DNA of 64,000 nt from Sordariomycetes sp. S80-01Y (Eukaryota > Ascomycota > Sordariomycetes), in NCBI GenBank assembly GCA_037042185.1, contig JAXQJY010000029.1, forward strand, positions 1,736,001 to 1,800,000, written 5' to 3'. Both the position numbers and the translations under genes were made by a program. This document shows positions 1-11,050 of this stretch, piece after piece. The notes below the pieces were generated by a model. The model was not told the origin of the DNA, did no database searches, and was given only the letters and a program-made list of their open reading frames with translations. The first letter of the stretch is position 1; the number at the start of each line of letters is the position of its first letter.

Positions 1-1248
1 ACTCTTCACGGAAGAGGGCGAGGAATGTAAGGTTAATGACGGATGGTGAGGGTGGCCATGGCATTGATGAAGGGGAGCCGGAGGTAGCACGATGCCCACC
101 TTGGCGGTGCTCGAGGCTGGGCAGCTGAAAGAGCTGACGCCGTTGTCGGACAGGATGTTTCTCGCGAGGCAAGCGCACACGGGCTCGACTGTTCACGCAA
201 CTGGCAGTTCACGACTGTCTAGGAATAAGATCATGTGGCAGCCAACCGGCCTTTCTTGCCTGCTGACGACGGGTTTCTAGATGCGCCACGAGATTCGAGG
301 CTCCGAATGGGCCGGTCCTGCCTTACCCTGCGCTGTAAGCGCCCGTCGACGACTAAACGCAGCGCGGCGCGGTGACAATGGAGGGAAAAGCAAAGAAGTA
401 TTGAAAGGTTCTCATAGTGAGAAGCCGGTGGTTGGTGCGACTGGGAAAGTATTGGTTCTTTGGCGCCGGTTCGTGCATGACGACTGAGCGTAGCGTATCT
501 TGGGTCGTCGGTTGGTGATCCGAAGGCGACTGAATGACAAGTCACCTTGGAACACGCCGGGATACATTAATTGACTGCTTTTGTGCACACTCTAGGGACA
601 TCGCGAGGGCTTCCTCTACCTAAAGCTCGCAGAGGTCAATCCCCCAAAGCACACGACGATTTTAGCGAAAAAAAGACAATTAGTAGAAGGGCTTCTTGCC
701 TGTGCTCGTTCATGGGTGAAGCTATCCCCAAGCCGCCGTGTAAGTCACAAGAGCCACGATGAAGAGAACAACAGTGAAGTCAGAACAACCACAATTCTTT
801 ACAATTGCGAGCTCGTGGCCAGCTCCCGAGGTGAAGCCCAGACGGCGCTTCAGTATTACTTCACCAACCGGGAAAGGGCCCGGTCCAGACTCCGTCGTCG
901 CCAGCCACAGCGCCGCGGCCGGCGGGAGGGGGACAACGATCCACGTAACACCACGCCAAACCTCGGAGCACAGGGAGGTAGAGAATCGTGACATGCATGA
1001 AAATTCGCAGGACTGGACAAAAAAGAAACACCAGCACGCGCTTTCGCACATCTGCAAGGACGTCCGTGCGCGCCCGCTTCGCACCCTGTTCCTGTGGGAC
1101 CGACATGTCGGTACTCGCCTGGTGGAAACATACTGCGTACGCGCGACTCTGTGCTGCGGCCTGACTAACGAGAAGGGCACCTGCGCGGGTCTCCGGTGGC
1201 GATGCAGCGCTCGAAAGCTCAAGGAGAGGTGGAAAACCTCGAGTCGAT

Positions 1249-1268
1249 GGGGGGGGGGGGGGGGGGGG
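1249..1268 (+). repeat. Poly-G tract, 20 bp
   Basis: An uninterrupted run of 20 G lies in non-coding sequence. Such tracts can form G-quadruplexes and are prone to polymerase slippage, so the exact length may be an assembly estimate. Confidence 0.9.
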
Positions 1269-1505
1269 AAGAGAAAACCACTCAGACGCTCAATGAATCA
1301 CGGTGTCTGTCCGTTGAAACCCGCGGGACCTCGACCCGGAGTCATCCATCAGCATCCCGAAAAACCTCACCACCGCGGGTATCCGCAGCGCGGTGCAGCG
1401 CATCGCCAAAGGACAAGCTCCTGTGGGGCCGGCCGGCCGACCGGTCGAGCCCCGCCGTGGGACCGCTGATTTTCCATCGAAAATTTGAGGCTATCCCGGT
1501 CCATC

Positions 1506-1525
1506 CCAGCCAGCCAGCCAGCCAG
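1506..1525 (+). repeat. CCAG tetranucleotide repeat, 5 units
   Basis: Five perfect tandem CCAG units are followed by a diverged CCGG unit. They lie in non-coding DNA about 240 bp after the poly-G tract. Confidence 0.9.
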
Positions 1526-2190
1526 CCGGCCCTGTCGTCCAGGGCACGAGAAAAGCTCCGTCTTTTCCCCTGGTCCTGATCCACCCGGCCCGCCATCTTT
1601 AAATTTTCATCAAGAAAACTTCATCCCGGCGCGAGACGAGTCTGGACGGGGAATACGTATCTACTTACACCTCGCTTGCCATCGGGAGACGCTCCGTGGG
1701 CAAATACTTCTCGGTGCCACATCATTTGACACATTCGTGACTCAACAATGCTCGGAGCAGCCATGCAAGGGCCCGTTCGACTCCGATCTGGATGCTCGTG
1801 ACGGGCTCTCAGGCAACGACACGGCCAAGGCTCAGTGAGACTCGGTTCCAGCACCGGATTTCAACCCTGGCTGTGCCACACCGCCGCAGCTCTCCCGTCA
1901 AGGTTGAACTTAAGCTGCTTACGACGTACCGGATCCCGCTGTTTTCAATCATGTGCCCACTCACTGATGTATTTCCTAATGCGGTAAGCAGTAGCTGGTT
2001 GGCTGTCGAGGTCAGGGTGCTGCTCAGGACAAGCCTCAATGACGCAAGACGAGGGATGAACTCATAGGCGCGTGTGAACCAGCTGTAGGAACGCAAGCAA
2101 TTCGGGGACAAGAAACGGTCTTAGGTCGATTGCAATGCAAAGTCCGAATTGTAGATAAAGATCGCTGTTCTGTAGATGCTAGAATGCTGG

Positions 2191-2198
2191 TATATAAA
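2191..2198 (+). promoter_or_regulatory. TATA-like box of the SDR gene
   Basis: TATATAAA lies about 125 bp before the start codon at 2323, a usual distance for a fungal core promoter. Confidence 0.6.
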
Positions 2199-2322
2199 CC
2201 CCGGATGCTGAGATGAAGATGAATGCATTCCCAAGCAACGCACCAAACGCCAAGGCTGTCAAAACAACAAAACACCTTATACCCAATCGTGTAACACAAA
2301 ATCTTGTCATAAAGTCATCATC

Positions 2323-3456
2323 ATGTCCTTCAAAGCTCTCCAAGCAGCCCTCTCGATTCCCCGCTACCAATGGCGTAACCAACCCATCCTCCTCTCCGAA
2401 AAAGAATGTACCGGAAAGACGTACATCATCACCGGCGCCAACAGCGGCCTTGGTCTCGAATCCGTAAAACACCTTGTGCGCTTTGGTGCAAAGAAGGTCG
2501 TTTGCGCATGCCGATCTGCCTCGAGAGGTGACACTGCGGTCAAGCAGGTTGAAGCAGAGACGGGGGTGCATGGGGTTGCGGAACTGTGGTTGCTTGACAT
2601 GTCGTCGAGGAAATCGTGCGTCGCATTCGCAGAGAGGTCGAGAAGGGAGTTGAATGAGATCGAGGCGGTGGTGCTGAATGCGACGGCTGCGAATAAGGAC
2701 TGGATCCTATCTGATGGCTGGGAGAGCAGTCTGGCGGTCAACGCCATCAACACAGTGTTCTTGACGCTGTTGATGATGCCACAATTGTCGGAATCAGCTG
2801 AGAAGACTGGTATTAAGCCTCGTGTTCAAATCGTAACGAGCGGACTGGCCTTTGAAGCCAAAGCCGATCTGGACAAGGTTGATCCCAGCAACATCCTCCA
2901 GGACTTCAATACCGAGGCCAGATTTCCGATCAGAGGGGTGAGCAGGTACGACCACCGCATGTCGCTTACCCATAACCTTTTTACTAACCCCAGTCCAGAT
3001 ACAACCTGTCGAAACTCGTCCAAGTCTTCTCAATTAGACACTTGGCCGCCATCGCCCCCGCTTCTCAAACGGGAGTCATTATCAACATCGTCAGCCCCGG
3101 CCTCTGCAAGACAGCTCTGGTACAGTACAGTGACCGGCAGACGCAGGCTCTCGTAGGGATATTGCGGGCAGTCATGGGCCGCAGCGCTGAATGGGGTTCT
3201 CGAGATCTGCTGCACGGCATCGCGGTCGGTGAGGAAAGTCACGGAAGGTATCTCCAATATTGCGAAGTCCACGAGTGAGGCATAGCCCCGGGTATATGAA
3301 TTGAAGAATAATCGCTAACGAATGAGCAGTGATTGGGTGCCCGACTGGGTATCTAATGAAGATGGTACGCGTTGGGGCGAGCGCATCTGGAAAGAGGTTG
3401 CCGCAGAATGCGAGCGTGCTCATCCTGGTGTCGTCAGCGTGGTGGCCAAGTTGTAG
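2323..3456 (+). CDS. Short-chain dehydrogenase/reductase (SDR)
   Basis: A 340-residue NAD(P)-dependent oxidoreductase of the SDR superfamily, encoded by three exons: 2323-2937, 2994-3274 and 3330-3456. The introns are 56 and 55 bp and have good donor sites. The Rossmann cofactor motif TGANSGLG lies near residue 45. The usual NNAG motif is weak (sequence LNATAA). The catalytic motif YNLSK (YxxxK) falls directly after intron 1, so it is complete only when that intron is removed. The C-terminal part is rich in Trp and charged residues, as in the retinol-dehydrogenase-like fungal SDRs. The start is the ATG 125 bp after a TATA box. The substrate cannot be inferred. It stands alone and is convergent with the regulator gene that ends at 3556. 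Confidence 0.9.
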
Positions 3457-3555
3457 CTGGAGAGCGCATACATACCTCAGCGACTGATTAGGTTTTAGTA
3501 CAAGTAATGTATGTTCATAAGGGGTTCATAAAATGTCGTCTTCCCAGAGCCAGCT

Positions 3556-5237
3556 CTAGTGTCCTTCGTCATCTGCGGGGAAGCACAGCTGCCAGAGCTT
3601 GGCGGCCGGCTCGTCGTGCAGGTCGCCGATCCATGGGTACTTGCTGAGGAGACGCTTTGCGAACTTCCAGTCGTCGACACCAAATGCAGCGATGGCTTCC
3701 GACAGGCGAGGCCTGAGCCAGACGCGGTGCTCCTTGGACAGAACGGAGATGCCAGTCATGACCAACAGCCAGAGGTGAGTGGCGGGATCGACAGCAGCTT
3801 GAAACCTAGGGTTGTCGAGGGCCCTCATGAGCTTCTTGGAGAGAAGCTCATAGCGGAGGCGGCGTTGGCGGCCGAACTGAATTAGGAAAGTGGTCATGAA
3901 TGCGAGAAGGGCCAGGTGGATCGCGTTGGCGACGGGGTGCATGTCGCAGCGGGAGCCATCGATGGCACGAATGTCGAGGAGCTGGTAGCAAGTGGTCGTG
4001 ATGATGTCCTGGAACGCGTGCGGACCGAGCTTCTTGGCGGCAACGCCAGAGTTGAAGAGTCGCGAGACCTTCATGATGTCCTCGGTCGCGATGAGGACCT
4101 CCTGATCGGCGTTGCGAACGGCGTTGATGAGCGGGGACCGGACCTCAAAGGCCGGATTCGAGAAGATGGGGACAATTGCATCCAGAGTCTTGGCGGATCG
4201 CCCGAGGCGAGTTGCACAGCCCAGCTGCAGCGCCAAGTCGATGTCGATACTGTACGTACCTCGTCAGCCACATAATCACGAGGGACGCCCTGAACGTCAT
4301 GAAAGAGCCTGGCGACAGTCAGACTTACCGAAGAGCCTTCTCGATGAGAGCTGGGTTGCCCTGGAGCTCGTGCATGCCGCCGCGCACCTCGATCATCTTG
4401 CACAGACCATCGAAATGAATCTTAGTTTGGACGGGCTGCTCACGGAGCGAGGACAGGAGGCACAGGGCAATGACACCGGCGAGGTTGGTGTCGGCGACGG
4501 CCTTGTCGCTGCTCAGCTTGTCGTTGATGAGCTTGAGCGCCATACAGATGTGATGGCGGTACTCGGCCGAAAGAGCTTCCTTGCCCTGGGCAAAGTCCAT
4601 ACATGCTTCAGACAAGGCGACAAAGCAGTGGAAGTCTGGTGACTGTTAGCTGTCGTGTCGCGTGACCGGCGGCGGTTGGCGACGGGGCTGGAGGCATCGC
4701 CACTTACAAGCCTCATCGACCAGCATGTACTGGAACCAGATGGTCAAGTTGGGATCTGGCCTGCTCTTGCAGAACTCTGCGGGGGACAGAGCATCACCGG
4801 CATAGCACAGGACTAAGCCTAAGTCAGCATGTTGAGGGTTGTGAAGTGGTTGAGTGAAACTCACAATCGTGCACGATGCGGCGAGACTGCGCATTCATCT
4901 CGCAGGCAGATGAAAGACCGGAGAGTTCGTTACCAACGTGGGCGTTGAGCTTCGGGCAGACCTTGGGCTGCGCGGGCAGCACAGGCTTCTGCTCGAAGAT
5001 CTCAGGTTGAGCACCATACCGACCATCCAACAAAGGTTGTTGCTTTGACGGGGGCGACGTGTGGACGTTGATGACCTTTGTGGTGACGGTGGCAGCTTGA
5101 GGTGGCTTCCTCGAGTTCCTGGAGGACGAGCGCACCTTGCCGAGGTTCCTGCCTTTCATAACATGGCTGCGGATAGCTCGACGAGACTCCTTGCGATCGA
5201 TAAATGCGTGGTCTATGAAGGCGAAAGTTGCGGCCAT
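3556..5237 (-). CDS. Fungal-type transcription regulator without a zinc cluster
   Basis: A 492-residue protein from four exons: 5237-4865, 4812-4708, 4635-4329 and 4249-3556. The N-terminus is of the kind found in a large fungal family with a fungal-specific transcription factor middle domain. Its marker is IRSHVMKGRNLGK at about residue 22, followed by a basic stretch. The rest is helical, with typical phrases such as YPAEFC-like sequence and DEAYFHC at an exon junction. No Zn2Cys6 motif is present. Such proteins are usually annotated as regulators, but direct DNA binding has mostly not been shown. The ATG at 5237 was preferred over the upstream in-frame ATG at 5354 because family proteins begin just before this motif. 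Two acceptor choices exist for intron 1 (exon 2 from 4812 or from 4818), both in frame. Confidence 0.8.
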
Positions 5238-7416
5238 AGCCTGCGGGTACGTGTCGGGTTGTTGGTAGAGTGAGCTCTTCGCTCGAGTTGTGGCGACGGG
5301 TGTTGAAGCAGCAAGCAACAGTGCTACAAAGCAAGCAAAGGAAGCGGATTGCAAGCGGAGAGGAAGTGTCTGCTGGGCAATTATACGAGCAAAGGGATGA
5401 TGATGTTACTGTAAAAGTCTTTCAGGAGAGCCAGACAGATTCGAGGTGGATGGAGCAGCGCAACCTCAGGCCTTAAGGCTGTCAGGCCAATTTTGGTTTT
5501 GATGACTGCAACTTAATGCGCCGAGTCAGAATGGAAGGAACGATCCTCGGGAATCCATTCGTTTCTCTCTAGGGAGGGAAAGAGCAGCGCATGGCCCCAA
5601 ACATGGGTCATTTGATTACGGGCGCACTGGGCCGGACAGCAAAACACGTTTTTCCTGCCCTGCGACCGACTGAACAAAAAGACGGACGGTGGCTCAGCGG
5701 GTCTCTGCGCTCGCTGCGCTCCAGCAGAGCAGGGCAAGCAGGGGCGCCAGGATGCCGTGTTTGCCGTCCGTGCCAGTCAGGGATTGGTTCCGTCTTAGTC
5801 CCGCCGCGGTCGTGACGGGTAGCTGTACCTTAGCGGCAGGTATTCCCAGAGCAGCGGGCGGAGCGTCTGTACTTCCCCAGACGTCGAGGGACGATCGGCT
5901 CCGGTTTAAAGACTCCTCGCGACAGCGGCTTCATTTACGCGCTGGCGTGCCCAGCTTTTTGGTCGACGGCATATTTGTTTTCGTCCTCTGAAGTGACAGC
6001 GACGAGTGGCACCCGAGGCTTGATCGACTTTGGCTCAGGATCGGAATGAATCAATACCGTCGTCACCCACTGTCGCTGCCGTTTCTTCTGCTGCTTTTCT
6101 CCCCCCGTCTTTTTCTCATGGGTTTGTTGGAGATGCCCAGCTCTGTGCTTACTGCTTACGGCTCTTGGGCGATGTGGCTTGTGTGGCCGCAGCCTTTCCC
6201 AATATATCCATTCGCCACAGTTGGTTGAGATGAGGAGAAACAAAGGACCTCGGGCATGTGACGGTCACCTCGTTGCGGTTGGAGACGACTCCGGACGAGG
6301 AATGAGGATCAGTGGCACGTCTCAGGGTACCCTCCATCATCTCGTCCTAATGCCCTCTGATGTCGTTGCTGCAACCTGGAGTCCTCAGCCGGCGCAACGA
6401 GGCGCAAAGGGCGCCTCTGGTCCCCTTTCTGGCGAGACGTTCGTCATTCGGCCAAATGCCGACCACTCACGAGGACGCCACGTCCGCCCACGACGGGCTG
6501 CCTCCTGAGTAACCATAACCGTCGAGCCGGACTAATTGGCGAGCGGTGCATCGACGTTCCCCTCACTTTGGAGAGGCCTCACTTGGAGGCCCCTTTGGCG
6601 CTGCCACAACGTAATTCGTGGCAGCAGCCCGAGTTGCCGCCGCAGCGACGACCGCTGAGCGCTGAGCGCTGAGGAGCACCACCGTCCGATGTTGTATCGC
6701 TTTACGTGTACCGAATGCAGCCGCTGCATCAGCGCATCGGATGAATGAGATGAAACGGAACGAAACGCAGCGCTTTCCCTTGGACTCGTAATTCTCCATC
6801 TCGGTGATTGACAGCCGGCATGACTCCTGCGCCCTCCTCCTCCAACCGCGGCTGCGCAGCTCGTGCCCAGCGCAAACCACCTTTCGCACAGCGCGCGCGC
6901 GAGCGTGCTGGCGTGCGTGCGTGTCTCCCCACCAACAACAGTTGGAGTAATAAAGTATGTAATAAAGTAACGGCGAGCCCCTCCTGTCAGTCATGGATGG
7001 GGATGCGCGCCCGCTGCAAGGTGAGGTTGGTACTTTTTAGGTGGCATGCGCTGCAATGCGCTGCACGACAGCTGCAGACGGACGGCAGCAAAGTGAGATC
7101 GTCGGCTGCAAGTCTGCTGGAAGAGCTGCGTCTCAGCCATTCAGCCAAGAAAGCAATGGAACGGAGCAATCCCATCATCCCATCATCCCATCATCCCATC
7201 TCGCATCCCCATTCGGCCAGCGCCTCGGGAGCCAGACCGCTTCGCTGACTCTCCGCAAATCGCACGTCGGGAAGAGGACACGCGACTGGACCCCTGGATT
7301 TCACATCGAGGCCTCACCTCACCTCCTCGACTGGGACGTTTGCTTTCATTGTTACAGCTGCTGCTTCACGCAGTATCAATTTAGCTACAGTAATGTGTTG
7401 CTCGTCTGCATCGCTC
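5238..7416. other. Non-coding region of 2.2 kb
   Basis: No gene can be supported. The open frames are short and of low complexity. The region holds the promoter side of the regulator gene starting at 5237 and the 3' side of the amine oxidase gene. It contains a CG-alternating stretch near 6890 and an octamer repeat at 7171-7200. Confidence 0.5.
7171..7200 (+). repeat. CCCATCAT tandem repeat
   Basis: Almost four tandem copies (3.75) of the octamer CCCATCAT lie in non-coding sequence 216 bp past the end of the amine oxidase gene. Confidence 0.9.
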
Positions 7417-9890
7417 TCAATGCCCGTTCCCGGCCCCGTTCACACCGCTCCCGCTCCCGTTCCCATTGCTGTTGCTGTTGCCATTTCTTTGCTCACCGCT
7501 ACAGCATCCCTCGGACTGCTGGTTTCCAAAGGCCAGCCTGCTCATCCCATCAGCGGCCTCCAGCACACCCTTTCCTGCTGCAGCAACCTGGCTCGGCGTG
7601 CTGCAGTAGGAAGGCTTGACATCCATCACCGGGTTGTTCATGAAGAAATTCCTCGGCCGTAGCAACAGCGTGATGGGCTCTACCGGCATCACGGGGAAGT
7701 CCTCCGGGCTCGGAATGTGCGTGACGCCAAAGGTATGCCACAGCACGACGTCCGTGTCCTCGATGGACGTCTTGCCGTCTCCGATCCATTCTGGTAGGCC
7801 CGAGGAGGGCTCGCCAGAGGTTTGGGGCACGTGTCGACCTGCTGGCCAGAGGTGGTCGTCGCGGTCTGTCGATTGGTGACACGACATGGTCAGCATGGGC
7901 GCTCTCATTTTCTGACACCGAATGCGGCAACCCCAGACGCAGCCTTATCTGAGAGATCATCTCTCTGGCTATCAACGTCGCCAAGCGTATCCGCGCGTAC
8001 GATACGCGCGGACACTCACATCAGGGGAAAAGAAATAAGGGTAAACTCACATTTCGTTACGTGCACAGCATGTCTCGCAAAACCAGCCCTCTTCCACACC
8101 AAACTCCCTTCCTTGGGCAGCAGGTTCGGCACCTCGCGGCTCACAAGTTTGTAGCTGCTCGCCTTGCCGCTGTATGGGTGCTTCCGGCTGGTGTTGCATA
8201 TCTCCCAGGTCCGGCTCGTCGCGCCGTTGTAGTCGGTGCGCGATTCGCCCTCGGTGGCCAGCTTGGTGCGCTTTGCGTAGAAGGCGTTACCGTATTTGTT
8301 CTCCGCGCTGCCCACGGGCGCGTCAGATGGGACCGTGTCGGAGACGAAGACAGTGTTATTTGGGCCGTCGACGTTGGCATGCACACGGAGACAGAAGAGG
8401 TGTTGATGGTTGTGAGCGTTCACACCTGTTCATCGTCAGCACTCGTCTGTTTCACACTTCGAGAGACCGTCTACTTACCAGGGTAGACTTGTGTTCCCCA
8501 GCCCTTGGTGTCCTCGCCCTCATTCATAACATACGTGTTCAAGATTCCTGTCAGCTTGATCTCGGGCTGCACCGTCCCGTCCTGGTGGAAAATCCACTGG
8601 ATAGCATACTCGTAGTTCGCCGCGGTGAAGATCTGCTGCACGATTAACTTCCTCGCCCTCGTGACGATGCTCGAGTCATCTCTGAAGTCGGTGTGCTTGA
8701 AGAGAATGCCCGCGTCCTCTTCGTGGATGCAAATTGCGTTCTTGATCTCCCGAATGGTGCCGTCACGACGAGGGAAAGACGCGTCTAGATAGTGGATGCT
8801 GCCCTTGCAATCGCAGCCTAGGGAGAGGGAGTTGGTCATGTAGCCGGCGCCGTATTCGCCGAGATCAAAGGCGTGCTTCCTCTGGTGGGGATGCTCGGGG
8901 TTTCCACTGCGCCTGTCAGCCATGCCCCTTTTTTTTTCGGAAAGGGGTAGACTCACTATGGAACAACCATCTCTGCCAAGCTCAGCCGGTAGAAGATTGA
9001 TCTCTCGACACCCTTTTCAACATAGCGGATGTTGTTCAGCACAATACCTTCCCTGTAGTTGAAGCCAATATGGAACTTCCAGTTCTGCCACTCAATCTCC
9101 CTGCCGTTCAGCTTGAAGCTCACACCTTCCGGCTGCGTAACATAGATCGGCTTCAGATCATTCCTGTACCCACCGCTCTTCTCAACGCCCTCAGGGTGGT
9201 AGTTGATTGCCCTTCCCTCCTTCGGCACCGGTCTTCGCGTCTCCGGAACGTCGATGGCGATGATCTCTTGTTTGTTGGCGTCGAAGATGGGGCAGAAGTC
9301 GAGCGGGTACTGGTACTGGCAGTCATCGATGCTGGGGCGATAGTACATGAGGGCCTGTTGCAGGCGCACGCTGGAGCCGAAGCGTTCGTCGTAGCCGATG
9401 GTCCAAGCGTCGCAGTAGATCTTGTGCATCGAGTCTTCGGGGATGCCGGAGATGCGGCACTGCTCGATGACTCTGGGGTCATTGCGGCAGATATGTTCCA
9501 CGGCCATGAGCTCTTCGAGTGTGATCTGTTCAGCATTGAGCGACTTGCTACTTTTCAACCATTAATGGAATTGCGGCGTCTCACGATGGGTTGTACGCCA
9601 TCCAACATCTCCCACTTCACGATGCTGCCGTTTGACAGATCGACGAATCCATCATATACTTTCCCCTCTGCTCCGATGACGGTCACGTCCGCCATGCGTG
9701 CTGGTCGCGGAGCTTTGGCCTCATCCTCGAGCCACGCGACCATGTCGGCCTTGCGTGGCTCGAGGAGTGAGACAGCTTGGAAAGCGAGGGAGTCTCCATG
9801 GGCTTTCTTGACGATAGAAACGGCGGCGAGGATCTCATCAGAGACCAAGGGATCGAAAGGGTGAGGAGGGGCTGATGTTGCTGACGGCAT
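7417..9890 (-). CDS. Copper amine oxidase
   Basis: Primary-amine oxidase that oxidises R-CH2-NH2 to an aldehyde, ammonia and hydrogen peroxide, using copper and topaquinone. The model has 708 residues in five exons: 9890-9585, 9525-8957, 8906-8479, 8425-8051 and 7865-7417. All key residues are visible: the catalytic-base Asp306 in AFDLGEYG, the topaquinone precursor Tyr390 in TAANYEY, the copper ligands His441 and His443 in HNHQH, and His609 in GVTHIPSPEDFPVMP. The length fits the family. The Ser/Gly/Asn-rich tail is unusual. The protein begins without a signal peptide and ends without a clear SKL signal, so it is probably cytosolic or peroxisomal. Intron 4 is long (185 bp) and contains two perfect hairpins. 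GATA sites upstream suggest nitrogen control, which fits a role in using amines as a nitrogen source. Confidence 0.95.
7951..8012. repeat. Two perfect inverted repeats inside an intron
   Basis: Two hairpins lie in intron 4 of the amine oxidase gene. One has 10-bp arms at 7990-7999 and 8003-8012 with a 3-base loop. The other has 7-bp arms at 7951-7957 and 7959-7965 around one base. The intron is about three times longer than its neighbours. Confidence 0.8.
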
Positions 9891-11050
9891 GGCTACAGTC
9901 GGCTCTTGCCTGGTGGAATTGTTCAATTGAGTCAAATCAGTTGCATCCAAGAGATGAGTTGACGAACGCGTGGACGAAACCTTGAATGGCCATCAAGTTG
10001 TATATCTACTACCCGATCAACGACTCAGCCGCGGATTGTGATAACGCCGGGTTTCCCGTCTCCTCACACCACATCAATTTAGCAATTGCTAATAGTCAAG
10101 AACAGCCCGTCCCAATGTCCGATTCAGGTCATCGGCAAGAGAGCTTGTACAACGATTCGCGCGGTCTCCAACAGTCCGCACCAATTGATGCCCCCACTAC
10201 AGCTTCCCCTCATGATAAGGGTGGTCGCCAAGGGTCCGGTGCTGATAAGGGCGACCCCTCGAACCGACTGCGATAACACCGCGCCGCGGACTTTTAGTCC
10301 GATAGCTGCTAATTGAGTGAGCTCGTGTCGTTATCTGTCATGTGGTTCTGATGTGTCTCGAGCTGCTGGCGTTGATCTGCTTCTCCGGGGGCGGGTCTGC
10401 CATGCATCGGATACTGTTCTCCAAGCTCTCGAGCCACCACAGATTCATGTTGCTTGGTGCTAGCCTTTTGGTGGGATTGGAACATTGAATGCCGTGTCTT
10501 GATCTCATGCGCCCAGCAAATCCTCGGTGTTCTCTTGGTAGCCATGTCTGGTAAGAGACTCACAAAAAGAGCCTATTGGGGCTCAATGCCAATGATCACG
10601 CAAACTTTACCAGATGTCCAGGTGGGGTGTATTGCGGCGTCACAATGAAACGGCAGATCGACCTCGGGAGGAAGCCAAGACGATGCATAGGATACCTTCC
10701 GTTGCACCACCAATAGAATGGAGGGCCCTGGTTCCAGCGATCCCTCACCACTGGCGAAATCACCAGTGCACCTTGATCGTCGCCACGAGCAAAAGTGCGG
10801 TGCCCCAGACAGACTCGTACTTCATTCAACAGCTGTCCATTAGCCCTGGCTGTGCAACGTCATACTGCAACCTTTGCCGCATGTGGTCGCCATGCAAGAT
10901 GCACGGCGCTAGTTCCCAACCATCGAGGGGCACTGCCGACTGCAAGACAAGGACGCCACCCTAAGCCAGTCCGCATCACTGCGGCATTCATGATGACGAC
11001 GTACATGAGCAAACGTAGCTAATACTCCCTAGCGGAAGATTTCCAGTCGC
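9891..11050. other. Promoter side of amine oxidase and 3' side of the Zn2Cys6 gene
   Basis: There is no supportable gene. The half nearer the amine oxidase (to about 10335) is dense in GATA and CGGAC/GTCCG sites, listed separately. In the rest I see only short overlapping frames without motifs. Confidence 0.6.
10039..10335. promoter_or_regulatory. GATA and CGGAC site cluster upstream of amine oxidase
   Basis: Six GATA-type sites are visible: 10040, 10214, 10244, 10272, 10301 and the reverse TTATC at 10331. Two of them continue as GATAAGGGTGGTCGCC (10214) and GATAAGGGCGACC (10244). GTCCG occurs at 10117, 10174, 10234 and 10297, and CGGAC at 10287. The last two form the perfect inverted repeat CGGACTTTTAGTCCG (10287-10301). 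GATA sites bind AreA/NIT2-type nitrogen activators, and CGG half-sites bind Zn2Cys6 proteins. The site lies 150-450 bp before the amine oxidase ATG, which reads leftward. Confidence 0.6.

Larger units (their letters stand above)
1..2322. other. Gene-poor region with simple repeats
   Basis: I see no convincing gene here. The open frames are short, overlap each other on both strands and show no family motif. The stretch holds a run of 20 G at 1249-1268, five CCAG units at 1506-1525, and a TATA-like box at 2191-2198 that belongs to the dehydrogenase gene starting at 2323. The first 200 bases can be read on the minus strand as a short cysteine-containing frame, which might be the end of a gene lying outside the window, but this cannot be shown. 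Confidence 0.5.

Noticed and set aside
1-200. Minus-strand frame with several Cys and Ser residues, possibly the end of a secreted protein gene
   Set aside because: Too short, no clear splice site or family match, and the stop cannot be tied to a gene within the window.
759-1469. 236-codon plus-strand frame and a 166-codon minus-strand frame near 0.7-1.5 kb
   Set aside because: Composition is Arg/Pro/Gly-rich and random-looking, the plus frame runs through the poly-G tract, and there is no motif or splice support.
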